The notes beneath the pieces were generated by a model. The model searched no databases. It was given only the letters and a program-made list of their open reading frames with translations, and was not told where the DNA came from. Positions 18,213 through 26,025 of a stretch of 32,168 nucleotides of DNA are shown here, in pieces (position 1 is the first letter of the stretch; each line of letters opens with the position of its first letter). This DNA is from Bryobacterales bacterium (GTDB lineage: Bacteria; Acidobacteriota; Terriglobia; Bryobacterales; Bryobacteraceae), in the NCBI GenBank assembly GCA_030693045.1, contig JAUYBU010000150.1:1-32168 (forward strand), in the 5' to 3' direction. A program made the position numbers and the translations under genes.

Positions 18213-18569
18213 CTACGCCGTCGCCTTTTCAAAACTGGCCACCGCCGCATTCTCGTCGGTGAAGGCCTCGAACACGGTGTAGAGCTTGGTGATCTGAAGC
18301 ACGTCCTGCACCCGCGTCTGCGCGTTCAGCAGCTTCATCGAGCCCCCCTGGCTCGTGAGGGTCGCGTAGCTGCCGACCATTTCGCCGAGGCCGGCGCTGT
18401 CGATGTAAGTTACTTCGGCGAGGTTCAGCAGAAGGTTCCGCTCGCCTTTTGCGACCAGGCCCTTGATCGTTTCGCGGATGACGCCGGAACCGTCGCCGAG
18501 CGTAATGCGCCCCTTGAGGTCGACGATCGAGACGTTACCAACCTTACGGATACTTGCGCTTGCAGCCAT
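18213..18569 (-). CDS. STAS-domain anti-anti-sigma factor-like protein
   Basis: This 118-residue protein is a stand-alone STAS domain, as in SpoIIAA/RsbV, which binds anti-sigma factors when a serine is unphosphorylated. The conserved Ser58 lies in YIDSAGLGEM. The ATG at 18569 is chosen because the preceding in-frame residues come from the palindrome and noise; a GGAGG lies about 12 bases upstream. It is the first gene of a five-gene minus-strand run (STAS, two glycosyltransferases, tdk, coiled-coil protein). No cognate kinase, phosphatase or anti-sigma factor is adjacent, so its partner is unknown. Confidence 0.88.
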   Translation of the reverse strand: MAASASIRKVGNVSIVDLKGRITLGDGSGVIRETIKGLVAKGERNLLLNLAEVTYIDSAGLGEMVGSYATLTSQGGSMKLLNAQTRVQDVLQITKLYTVFEAFTDENAAVASFEKATA

Positions 18570-18606
18570 GGACTCAGAATCCCTCCGGCCCCGGCCGAAG
18601 TCAAGG

Positions 18607-18669
18607 GAACGCGGGGACAGACCGGACGTTCCCCGGTTTAAGAAGGCGGGGAACGTCCCGTCTCCGGAC
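18607..18669. repeat. REP-like palindrome, copy A
   Basis: An inverted repeat around GGACGTTCCCCGGTTTAA: the left arm contains ACGCGGGGACAG and GGACGTTCCCC, and the right arm GGGGAACGTCCCGTCTCCGG. The left half is nearly identical to copy B at 28651-28727 (about 34 nt with two mismatches). It lies in the divergent region between the STAS and NACHT genes. Confidence 0.65.
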
Positions 18670-18785
18670 TTTGGCTCGTGACCGGCCAGTTTCGGTCTCG
18701 AAACCCGGAAGCCCTTGTTGCGTAAAGCCTCAGAGGATTCCTCCGGTGGCGGAATCCGCACTTCTGTTAACGCCGGCCGCGTGAA

Positions 18786-18832
18786 TGGTGGGCGCGACAG
18801 GACTCGCGCCCTGGGACCTCCTGCGTGTGAAG
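18786..18832 (-). pseudogene. 3' half of a tRNA-Val (CAC anticodon) gene, decayed
   Basis: On the plus strand the stretch reads TGGTGGGCGCG, then ACAGGACTCGCGCC, then GACCTCCTGCGTGTGAAG. On the minus strand this is anticodon loop TTCACAC, anticodon stem GCAGG, variable loop, an altered T-arm, acceptor strand CGCGCCC, discriminator A and CCA. The 5' half (acceptor, D-arm) is missing, and the break falls at the anticodon stem. The T-loop has substitutions and an extra base, so it is not functional. Fragments from the anticodon loop to CCA are classic remnants of tRNA-targeting integrative elements. It lies about 50 bp upstream of the NACHT start. Confidence 0.6.
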
Positions 18833-18872
18833 GCGCGCGAAATCGCACGACATGGATCGACTCGCGCTGGTC

Positions 18873-18878
18873 TATAAT
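18873..18878 (+). promoter_or_regulatory. -10 box (TATAAT) of the NACHT operon
   Basis: A perfect TATAAT lies seven bases before the GTG at 18886, so transcription should start at or beside that codon. No -35 close to TTGACA is visible 17 bp upstream. It supports GTG 18886 as the true start. Confidence 0.55.
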
Positions 18879-18885
18879 CGGATTC

Positions 18886-21699
18886 GTGAGCCGGCATATC
18901 GAAGAACAGGTTGTCGATTATTTTGCCGGGATTTTTGAGCGCGTTTTTTCCGAATCCTTTCGGCCCGCCATCCCCGATCCGCTGAAACGGCGGGCGGTGC
19001 TTCGGCAAGTCGAGGAGTCGGCGGACGCGGCTTCACAGTCGCTGACGCGCCTGTTCCTGAATCAGCGACTGACAAGCCGGCGGGTTGGGGAGATACTCGA
19101 GGTCTGCCGCGCGGCATTTTCTGCGCTCAAACTCGAAGAAATCTCGAACCCAAACGCCAACCCGGAGGCGCTTGTTGCCGGCCTGGCCGGCGTCCTGCCC
19201 CGGCGGGACGGCGATGGTGTTTCGACGGACGCTGCCGTGGTAGGCCTTGCCCTCCATTCCACGGCGCAGGTTCTGATGTTGGTGGGCCCGGTAATGGTGG
19301 AGTGGCAGAAACTCGGTTTCGCCACCACGTTCGAGCTACCCAGGCGGGTGGTCAATCGGCTGAACCAGATCAGCCAGCAGATGGGTGCGATTGGCCGCGC
19401 TGGAGAGGCGGCCGCGGATGATCGGTACGAACTCACGTATCGCGACTACCTGTTGCAGCGCTTCCACAGAATCGAAGCCGGCACGGTGAGGATGACGACC
19501 AACCTCGACATAGACCTCCGCGAGTTGTTCGTTATGCCCCGGGTTCTCGAGCGCCCTTCAACGGAGAGGTCCGGGGCCGCCGGAGCGGAAGCTGCCGCGG
19601 CGTACATGGCCCTCGCCGAGGCGCGGAAGCTGTTTGGCGATGCCGGGTCGCCCCAGAAGCAAGACGGGAAAGAGAAAGCGGGCGTTCCGGCCATTGAACA
19701 GGTGACACACTCGAGCCGGAATGTGATCGTTGGTGCGCCCGGAAGCGGGAAATCGACATTCTTCGAGTGGCTCCAGTTGAAGCTGGCGTCGGCGGAAGAG
19801 ATGTTCGTGATGGCGGGCCAACAGGCCATTCCGCTGCTCTTGCGCGTCCGGCAACTGGACACACAAAAACTCCCCCGGGGCGCCGCATTGATCGAACAGG
19901 CCACGGGCAGCAAGGACCAGGCGTCGCTGATGCCGGCGGGCTGGATCGAACGGCAGATGGCGGCCGGTCGCGTTCTGTTCATGGTGGACGGGCTGGACGA
20001 GACCGATCCGGAGTCGCGGGACCGGCATCTCATCCCCTGGCTGTTGAAGCTGGTTCAGAAGTACCCTGCATGCCGCTGGCTCGTGTCGTCGAGACCGGTG
20101 GGATATCCGCCGGCGTACCTCCGGGAGCACAAGTTCGCCGAATGTGAACTGCTGGACTTCGGTGAATCCGAGATCGCCGAGTACACAAAGCACTGGTGCA
20201 CCGCGGTTCGTCTGGCTCGCAACGAGGCAATAGAGGAGGCGCGCCGCGAGGGCACCGCCGATGGCAAGGCTATTGTTGAGAGCTTCCAGAAGCATGGCTA
20301 CATTCGCAATCTGGCCCGCAACCCGCTGATGCTCTCCGCCATCTGCCTGGTCAACTACTTCGAACAAGGAGAACTGCCGAAGGACCGCGCTGTTCTTTAC
20401 CGGCTTTGCGTGGAGGGACTCCTGCACCATTGGGACCAGCGCCGGGGGATTCATTCCGAGTTCGGTCTGGCGGAAAAGCTCAGAGCCTGCCGGGAGGTCG
20501 CCGTAGCCATGCAGGCCGACGATCGCGCCGAGTACGAGGGCGAAAAGGTTCTGCAAGTGTTCACTCGGGTGTTCGACGATTCTGACCGAGCCAGGAAGCT
20601 GTTGGAACACGTGCGGTACCGGACGGGATTATTGCTGGAGCGGCGCGCCGGCGGGTTCGCGTTCGCTCATTTGACCTTCCAGGAATACCTTGCGGCGCAG
20701 GCAGTCCTGGAAGGCAACCTAGGCGGCATCGATTCCGAGCGATTGGTTCGAGAACACGATGATGGCCGGTGGCAGGAAGTGATCGCGCTCTATGCCGCGA
20801 TGGCCTCGCTGCCAGCGGCGGGGGACCTTCTGGATCGTCTGATGGCGCAACCCGACACCGACTCGCTTGGGGCGGTGCTCGCCGAGGCGTACTTGTCCGG
20901 GCGGCCCGAACTGGCTAAGGATCGGAATCTCAGAAACAAAGTCCTGGCGCGGATCGCAGTGTGCCCCGGTCACTGGCCGCCGACACTCAACAGGTTCCCG
21001 CCCGATGAGGTGGCTCTTGTCGCGAACGAGTGGTTAGGCAGGACGCAGGGCTCTATCGGTACCGGTTCAGCCTACCGGTGGCTTTTTGAGAACCCGTGGG
21101 CGCTGGACGTCAACGGACTGGTCACGCGTCTCCGCGAGCATTCACGGTATTCGCCCGCAGGGGTCGGCGAAATGGTCCACCTTCTGCACAGGGACGGCCC
21201 CGATGACGTTCTGGTCGAGGAGTGGGATAAACGCGGGGTGTATACCGCCGTTGGGCCAATCTTCAGCGACCGCGAAGGGTACCATTCACAGGCGGAAATC
21301 GCGATTGTAGGCCTCGCCGACCGGAGCTTCGGTGCGGCGAGGGCCCGTGGTCCCGCTTTCAGCATCGCCTTGCTGCGCGCCTTGCGAGCGGTGTGCTCCT
21401 CACCTAGCGTAGGGATCTCTCTCCCGCACCCATTGAGTAGGCTGACCGAAACCCTGGCAAAGGGACCGTTGCCTCACGACAGCAGTACCTGGCCGGAGTT
21501 CGCTTCCCTCGCGCGAAAACTCGCCCAGCGACTATCCCAGGACAAGCATCCGGGTGGATACGGAACAGGCACGTCTCTGAACGGATGGGCCGACAGACTG
21601 AGTCAGGCGACAACCGAACAATCTCGGGCGAAGGCCGCGGTTGCGCGGAAGCCCTCACCGAAACGCACCAAGACCCGGAAAAGGAGTTCAACAAAATGA
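18886..21699 (+). CDS. NACHT-type STAND NTPase (putative defence or cell-death sensor)
   Basis: This 937-residue protein belongs to the NACHT branch of STAND NTPases, relatives of animal NLR immune proteins; several bacterial members protect against phage. Visible parts: a helical N-terminal domain (about 1-260), NACHT core with Walker A GAPGSGKST (about 283-291), Walker B VLFMVDGLDE (363-372), the sensor segment WLVSSRP, a winged-helix-like region ending FAHLTFQEYLAAQAVL (about 593), then a helical C-terminal region (about 600-910) without recognisable repeats, and a basic tail (PSPKRTKTRKRSS). GTG 18886 is preferred over the upstream codon at 18715, because the extra 57 residues are translated from the tRNA remnant, and a TATAAT lies just before it. 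Its stop overlaps the protease start by ATGA. Defence role is inference. Confidence 0.87.
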   Translation: MSRHIEEQVVDYFAGIFERVFSESFRPAIPDPLKRRAVLRQVEESADAASQSLTRLFLNQRLTSRRVGEILEVCRAAFSALKLEEISNPNANPEALVAGLAGVLPRRDGDGVSTDAAVVGLALHSTAQVLMLVGPVMVEWQKLGFATTFELPRRVVNRLNQISQQMGAIGRAGEAAADDRYELTYRDYLLQRFHRIEAGTVRMTTNLDIDLRELFVMPRVLERPSTERSGAAGAEAAAAYMALAEARKLFGDAGSPQKQDGKEKAGVPAIEQVTHSSRNVIVGAPGSGKSTFFEWLQLKLASAEEMFVMAGQQAIPLLLRVRQLDTQKLPRGAALIEQATGSKDQASLMPAGWIERQMAAGRVLFMVDGLDETDPESRDRHLIPWLLKLVQKYPACRWLVSSRPVGYPPAYLREHKFAECELLDFGESEIAEYTKHWCTAVRLARNEAIEEARREGTADGKAIVESFQKHGYIRNLARNPLMLSAICLVNYFEQGELPKDRAVLYRLCVEGLLHHWDQRRGIHSEFGLAEKLRACREVAVAMQADDRAEYEGEKVLQVFTRVFDDSDRARKLLEHVRYRTGLLLERRAGGFAFAHLTFQEYLAAQAVLEGNLGGIDSERLVREHDDGRWQEVIALYAAMASLPAAGDLLDRLMAQPDTDSLGAVLAEAYLSGRPELAKDRNLRNKVLARIAVCPGHWPPTLNRFPPDEVALVANEWLGRTQGSIGTGSAYRWLFENPWALDVNGLVTRLREHSRYSPAGVGEMVHLLHRDGPDDVLVEEWDKRGVYTAVGPIFSDREGYHSQAEIAIVGLADRSFGAARARGPAFSIALLRALRAVCSSPSVGISLPHPLSRLTETLAKGPLPHDSSTWPEFASLARKLAQRLSQDKHPGGYGTGTSLNGWADRLSQATTEQSRAKAAVARKPSPKRTKTRKRSSTK
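21682..21686 (+). promoter_or_regulatory. Ribosome-binding site of the subtilase gene
   Basis: AGGAG lies nine bases before the ATG at 21696, inside the last codons of the NACHT gene. Together with the ATGA overlap it indicates that protease and NACHT are translated as a coupled pair. Confidence 0.7.
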
Positions 21700-23054
21700 G
21701 CGCAGCCGGTGTAATCTCCCAGGCGTTTGAGCCGTTTCTGGCCGAGAGCGGCCCCAACGACAAGCGGAATGCAATCGTGATTTACAGGCATCCATCCTTC
21801 GAGGGACAGCGGGTGCGAGGCCGCCTGCGTGAACTCAAGAAGCGCCTGGCGCACGTGAAAGCGCTGGCCTCGGCGCAAGTGCCGGTTCAAGAGAAATTGC
21901 TCAAGGACTACAAGCGGGAGGTCGGGAAGCAGGGTCCGGGAAAACAGGAGATGTTTTCTGCGCCGATCGGCGCCAACACGCTGCCGGTGGCAACCGTGGA
22001 AGTGACGCGCAAGACGCTCCAGGCGCTGGCTGCGCAGCCCAACGTCGTAGCCGTCCTGCCGGACCAGAGGATTCACCTGATCCGGCCGAAAGAGGTGGAT
22101 TACTCGAAGCTGGCCAAGCAGGAGATCACGAACGGGCTGACTTGGGGGTTGCGAGAACTCGAGATCCCGAAGATGTGGGAAACCACCAAGGGCGCGGGGA
22201 TCAATGTGGCGGTCCTGGACACAGGCGTCTACGGGGATCACCCGGCGCTCAAGGGCCGCGTCAAGGATTTCGTCATAGTTGACCCGCTGGGACGCCGCAT
22301 CACAACCGGCGCTACCTTCGACGCAGCTCAGCATGGCACGCACGTTTGCGGGACGGTGGCCGGCGGCAAGACTTCCGAAGGTGTCTCGATCGGCGTAGCT
22401 CCCGAAGCCACCCTGCTGGTCGCGGGAGTGCTGGTCGGCGACGCCACTCTTAGGACGCTGGTCGAGGGGATCTCGTGGGCAGTCGAGAAGGGGGCGGACA
22501 TTTTGAGCATGTCGCTCGGGTTCACTTACTACGAGCCGCTTTTTGCCGAGTTGTTCCAGGTCCTCATCGACACCTATGACATCCTGCCGGTGGTTGCCAT
22601 TGGGAATGAAAACCACGGCAACACCAGTTCCCCCGGCAATTCACCGAATTCGCTTGCGGTAGGGGCGGTGGAGCGGATGCCGGGCGGGAAAGCCGAGGTT
22701 GCCTTCTTCAGCAGTGGGGCGAGCCTGGTATTCCCAGGCGCTGGGGCCGAAGCCCTGGTGACGAAACCCGACGTAGTCGCCCCCGGCGTTCAGGTCTACT
22801 CCTCCATTCCTCCCGAGAAACGGCCGGACGGAGTCTTCGAATACACGTACATGGATGGCACGTCGATGGCCACGCCGCATGTGGCGGGTGTCGCGGCGCT
22901 CCTCACGGCGGCCAAGCCGGATGCGCCGGTAACCGATATAATTAAAGTGATGAAGGAGACCGCGAAGCATCCTGGAGGCGCAAGCTCGCGGCCCGACAAC
23001 CGCTGGGGATACGGGTTGATTCAGCCCATCGAGGCTTTGAAGGCGCTGGCATAG
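21696..23054 (+). CDS. Subtilisin-like (S8) serine protease without signal peptide
   Basis: This 452-residue protease has an I9-like propeptide (about residues 25-130, with VATVEVTRKTLQALAAQPNV and the ending VLPDQRIHLI) and an S8 catalytic domain with all active residues: Asp175 in AVLDTGV, His213 in HGTHVCG, oxyanion Asn304 in AIGNEN and Ser390 in DGTSMATPH. There is no signal peptide or membrane segment, so it should act inside the cell, unlike most subtilases. Translation starts within the NACHT stop (ATGA overlap), so the two proteins are made together. It probably cleaves a cellular target or partner when the NACHT protein is triggered (inference). The third gene encodes a protein resembling its propeptide. 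Confidence 0.92.
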   Translation: MSAAGVISQAFEPFLAESGPNDKRNAIVIYRHPSFEGQRVRGRLRELKKRLAHVKALASAQVPVQEKLLKDYKREVGKQGPGKQEMFSAPIGANTLPVATVEVTRKTLQALAAQPNVVAVLPDQRIHLIRPKEVDYSKLAKQEITNGLTWGLRELEIPKMWETTKGAGINVAVLDTGVYGDHPALKGRVKDFVIVDPLGRRITTGATFDAAQHGTHVCGTVAGGKTSEGVSIGVAPEATLLVAGVLVGDATLRTLVEGISWAVEKGADILSMSLGFTYYEPLFAELFQVLIDTYDILPVVAIGNENHGNTSSPGNSPNSLAVGAVERMPGGKAEVAFFSSGASLVFPGAGAEALVTKPDVVAPGVQVYSSIPPEKRPDGVFEYTYMDGTSMATPHVAGVAALLTAAKPDAPVTDIIKVMKETAKHPGGASSRPDNRWGYGLIQPIEALKALA

Positions 23055-23069
23055 GGAACCGGTTGAGGC

Positions 23070-23432
23070 ATGACGCGCGGACAGCATGGACGGGCGGTCG
23101 AGAAGGTGAGCCACGAGTTTGAAGCCCGCCTCAGTCGCCTGCGGCGGGACGAAACGGTCCGGGCGATTGTGCTGCTCAACTGGAACGCCTCGACTCAATC
23201 CGGAAGGAAGAATCGCGCAGAGGCGGTGCGAGCCGTGCGGGAGGCGTTAGCCCCCGCGGTCAATGAAATCGGCAGCATTCTGGCGCGCACCGGCGGACGG
23301 AAACTCGCCGAGGCTGCCGATGCACTGGGCTCGCTGTCCGTGGAAACCACGCCGGCCGGAATTGACGCGCTGGTCTCGTCAAACTTCGTGAAAGCCGTCC
23401 TCGAAGACCAGGCGATCTCACTTCTGCGGTAG
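23070..23432 (+). CDS. Small protein resembling a stand-alone I9 protease propeptide/inhibitor
   Basis: This 120-residue protein has an open start (ATG 23070) 15 bp after the protease stop. Residues about 30-120 resemble the propeptide of the upstream subtilase: AIVLLN matches AIVIYR near its start, then a helical segment with Arg and Ala, then VETTPAGIDALVSSNFVKAVLEDQAISLL against VEVTRKTLQALAAQPNVVAVLPDQRIHLI. Such domains (peptidase inhibitor I9) fold the protease and inhibit it. Free-standing I9 inhibitors are known in fungi. It may therefore hold the protease in check, as an antitoxin-like partner, or act as a folding helper in trans (inference). No signal peptide is present. Confidence 0.72.
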   Translation: MTRGQHGRAVEKVSHEFEARLSRLRRDETVRAIVLLNWNASTQSGRKNRAEAVRAVREALAPAVNEIGSILARTGGRKLAEAADALGSLSVETTPAGIDALVSSNFVKAVLEDQAISLLR

Positions 23433-23595
23433 CCGGCTTCCGCAGGTGAATTCGCAATCACAAAACGCCAAGGAATCCCGGACGTGATCTGTTTTGAGCG
23501 GCCGTTCGGCCCCGGTTGATCCCCGGCGGCGAGGACTCGGGACCCCCGACCCTGCTCAGGCATCCGGGTCGCGAAGATGGCCGGGGGGAATTACC
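23433..23595. other. 163-bp region between the defence-like operon and tRNA-Lys
   Basis: No gene is supported. It contains a GC-rich tract with GGCCGTTCGGCC (a short palindrome near 23502-23513) and GACTCGGGACCCCCGACC, which is weakly tRNA-T-arm-like. It probably contains the 3' end of the operon transcript. No clear terminator with a T-tract was seen. Confidence 0.35.
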
Positions 23596-23671
23596 TGGTG
23601 AGCGCGGTGGGGATCGAACCCACAACCCCCGCCTTAAAAGGGCGATGCTCTACCAATTGAGCTACGCGCTC
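23596..23671 (-). tRNA. tRNA-Lys (anticodon TTT)
   Basis: Reading the minus strand from 23671: acceptor GAGCGCG, D-arm GCTCAATTGGTAGAGC, anticodon arm TCGCC-CTTTTAA-GGCGG with anticodon TTT, T-arm GTGGG-TTCGATC-CCCAC, acceptor CGCGCTC, discriminator A, and an encoded CCA at 23596-23598. All stems pair. Its 3' end faces the NACHT operon, the side on which tRNA-targeting integrative elements usually insert. Confidence 0.95.
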
Positions 23672-23753
23672 GGGGTGGTTTCTGAAGACCTTCTTCGATC
23701 AGGATAACACGCGGGGCGGCGTGCAGGCCGCCGTTCCGTGCTAGTGTGGTCTC

Positions 23754-24371
23754 TTGCACCGCATCGAAGACGCCATCACCAACGTATTCCTTCTTTGGAT
23801 GCTCACCGTGCCGCACGAGTTCGCGCACGCCTGGGCCGCCGACCGGCTGGGCGACGACACGCCGCGAAACGAGGGCCGGCTCACGCTGAACCCGCTGGCG
23901 CACGTCGACTGGATCGGGACGGTGCTCGTGCCGGCGGTCATATCGCTGTTCGGTGGCGGGTTGCTGGGCTGGGGACGCGCGGTAAACACCAGCCCGTGGA
24001 AGCTGCGCGGGGGCTTGAGCGGGCTGGCGCTGGTGGCGCTGGCCGGCCCGGCGAGCAACATCGTTTTCGCCTTCGTGCTGGCCGCGGCGGTGGCGCTGAC
24101 GTCGGCGGCCTGGCCGGCGGTGGCCGCGCTGGCGGCGCGCGCGTTGTGGCTGAGCATCTTCCTGGCGTTGTTCAACCTGTTGCCGGTTCCGCCGCTGGAC
24201 GGCTCGAAACTCCTGCTCGCCGCGCGGCTGCCCGTGAGGCTCTACGAGGAACTCGCGCGTTTCGGATTCCTGTTGATCCTGGTGGCCATGACCTCGACCA
24301 GCCTGGGCCACTGGATGTCGGCGGCGAGCTGGACCGTGGCGCGGGGGATACTGGGGCTGTTTGTGCGGTAG
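23754..24371 (+). CDS. M50-family (site-2 protease-like) membrane metalloprotease
   Basis: This 205-residue integral membrane protein carries the zinc motif HEFAH (HExxH, about residues 21-25) and the third-ligand motif NLLPVPPLDGSK (about residue 145) typical of M50 proteases. It has about five hydrophobic helices. Members cut substrates inside the membrane, often to release regulators. A start at TTG 23754 is the only in-frame choice after an upstream stop and fits the conserved start region FLLWMLTVPHEFAH. The preceding tRNA-Lys is on the other strand. Its substrate cannot be predicted. Confidence 0.85.
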   Translation: MHRIEDAITNVFLLWMLTVPHEFAHAWAADRLGDDTPRNEGRLTLNPLAHVDWIGTVLVPAVISLFGGGLLGWGRAVNTSPWKLRGGLSGLALVALAGPASNIVFAFVLAAAVALTSAAWPAVAALAARALWLSIFLALFNLLPVPPLDGSKLLLAARLPVRLYEELARFGFLLILVAMTSTSLGHWMSAASWTVARGILGLFVR

Positions 24372-24412
24372 TGCGCCTGCGGCGCGCGGGCCAACAGTGA
24401 CAGAATAGTTGC

Positions 24413-26023
24413 ATGTCCGAAACAGTCATTGTGATCGCCAGCGGAGACCTGCGCCCATCGGCCAACCAGGTGTGCTGGGCGGCGCAGCAGGGCGTCGAGG
24501 AAGCCGTGACGGCGGCCATCCGGAAACTGGGCCGTGAAGTGCGGCGCGGCCATTCGTACGATCCTGAAAAAAAGCACGGCTTCATCGACAGCCAGAAGTA
24601 CGGAATGCAGGTGTTTCGGGACATCCCGCCGGAGGCCCCGCTGGTGGTGGTGGAAGCGGTCTGGCAGTACAGCCATCATGTGTTCTCCGGGCTGTATTCG
24701 CACCGCGGCCCCATCCTGACCGTCGCCAACTGGAGCGGCGAATGGCCGGGCCTGGTCGGCATGCTCAACCTCAACGGCTGCCTGACCAAGGGCGGCGTGC
24801 CCTACAGCACGTTGTGGAGCGCCGACTTCACCGACGAGTTCTTCCTGGCCGGCCTGAGAAAATGGCTCGCCGGTGAACAAGTGATTCACGACACCGGCCA
24901 CGTGCGCCCGTTGAAGCGGCTCAGGCTCCCCGCCGAAGCCGGGAAGACCGGCGCGGAATTGGCCGCCGAGCTTCGCCGCGACAAGGCCATCATGGGCATT
25001 TTCGACGAAGGATGCATGGGCATGTATAACGCCATCATCCCGGACGAACTGCTCCACGCGACGGGCGTTTTCAAGGAGCGGCTGAGCCAGTCGGCGCTCT
25101 ACGCCGCCATGCGGCACGTCACTTCCGAACAAGCCCACGCGGTCCGCTCCTGGCTCGACGCCAAGGGCATGAAGTTTCTCACCGGCCCGAATCCGGAGAC
25201 CGACCTGACCGACGACCAGATCCTGGACCAGTGCCGCATGTACATCGCCGCCGTGCGCATCGCCGCCGATTTCGGCTGCGATGTCATTGGTATCCAATAC
25301 CAGCAGGGATTGAAGGATCTGGCGCCGGCCTCCGATCTGGCCGAGGGCCTGCTCAACAACGTCGACCGCCCGCCGGTCACGGACCCCAAGACCGGCCGTG
25401 TGCTTTACCAGGGCCGGGCGCTGCCGCACTTCAACGAAGTGGACGAGTGCGCGGGCCTGGACGCGCTGGTGACCAACCGTGTCTGGACCAGGCTGGGCTA
25501 CGGCCCGGAGACCACGCTGCACGATGTGCGCTACGGCGAGTCGTTCCAAAGCAATGGCCGGGAGGAGTTCGTCTGGGTGTTCGAGATTTCGGGCGCGGTT
25601 CCTCCCGCGCACCTGATCGGCGGCTATGCGGGTACAGTGAGCGAACGGCAGCCCGCGATGTACTTCCCCGCCGGCGGCGGCACCGTCAAGGGCGTCTCAA
25701 AGCCCGGCGAGATCGTCTGGAGCCGCGTGTATGTCGACAACGGCGTGTTGAAGGCCGACGTCGGCCGCGGCAAGGTAGTCGAGCTTCCGGAGGAAGAGAA
25801 CCAGCGCCGCTGGCGAATCACCACCCCGCAATGGCCCATGATGCACGCGGTCACCTACGGCGTTACGCGCGACCAGTTCATGGCCCAGCACAAGGCCAAT
25901 CACATTCAGGTGGCTTACGCGCCCGGCGCCGAAGAGGCGAACCAGGCGCTGGCGGCGAAGGCGGCCATGTTCCGCGAAATGGGCCTGGAAGTATTTGTTT
26001 GCGGTACTAACAACGGACTTTAG
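24413..26023 (+). CDS. L-fucose/L-arabinose isomerase-like protein (FucI/AraA superfamily)
   Basis: This 536-residue protein resembles the FucI/AraA isomerase superfamily, which converts aldoses into ketoses with a Mn2+-type metal. Its N-terminal part (about 1-160) forms the substrate-binding fold with NWSGEWPGLVGMLN and GGVPYSTLWS; a later acidic segment, FNEVDECAGLDALVTNRV, and the C-terminal domain with HIQVAYAP follow. The precise sugar is uncertain, and members of this group often belong to sugar or inositol catabolism. It starts at ATG 24413. The Gfo/Idh/MocA oxidoreductase follows 86 bp later, with a hairpin pair between them. Confidence 0.75.
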   Translation: MSETVIVIASGDLRPSANQVCWAAQQGVEEAVTAAIRKLGREVRRGHSYDPEKKHGFIDSQKYGMQVFRDIPPEAPLVVVEAVWQYSHHVFSGLYSHRGPILTVANWSGEWPGLVGMLNLNGCLTKGGVPYSTLWSADFTDEFFLAGLRKWLAGEQVIHDTGHVRPLKRLRLPAEAGKTGAELAAELRRDKAIMGIFDEGCMGMYNAIIPDELLHATGVFKERLSQSALYAAMRHVTSEQAHAVRSWLDAKGMKFLTGPNPETDLTDDQILDQCRMYIAAVRIAADFGCDVIGIQYQQGLKDLAPASDLAEGLLNNVDRPPVTDPKTGRVLYQGRALPHFNEVDECAGLDALVTNRVWTRLGYGPETTLHDVRYGESFQSNGREEFVWVFEISGAVPPAHLIGGYAGTVSERQPAMYFPAGGGTVKGVSKPGEIVWSRVYVDNGVLKADVGRGKVVELPEEENQRRWRITTPQWPMMHAVTYGVTRDQFMAQHKANHIQVAYAPGAEEANQALAAKAAMFREMGLEVFVCGTNNGL

Positions 26024-26025
26024 AC

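Noticed and set aside
23070-23432. Third gene of the NACHT operon as a bacterial gasdermin
   Set aside because: It is far too short (120 residues), lacks the gasdermin-type barrel pattern, and resembles the protease propeptide instead.
23520-23580. GACTCGGGACCCCCGACC as a second tRNA remnant next to tRNA-Lys
   Set aside because: Only a T-arm-like stretch is visible; acceptor, anticodon arm and CCA cannot be made out.
23516-23707. Plus-strand open frame across tRNA-Lys
   Set aside because: Its residues (GGDRTHNPRLKRAMLYQLSYA) are the translation of the antisense of a tRNA, so it is not a protein gene.
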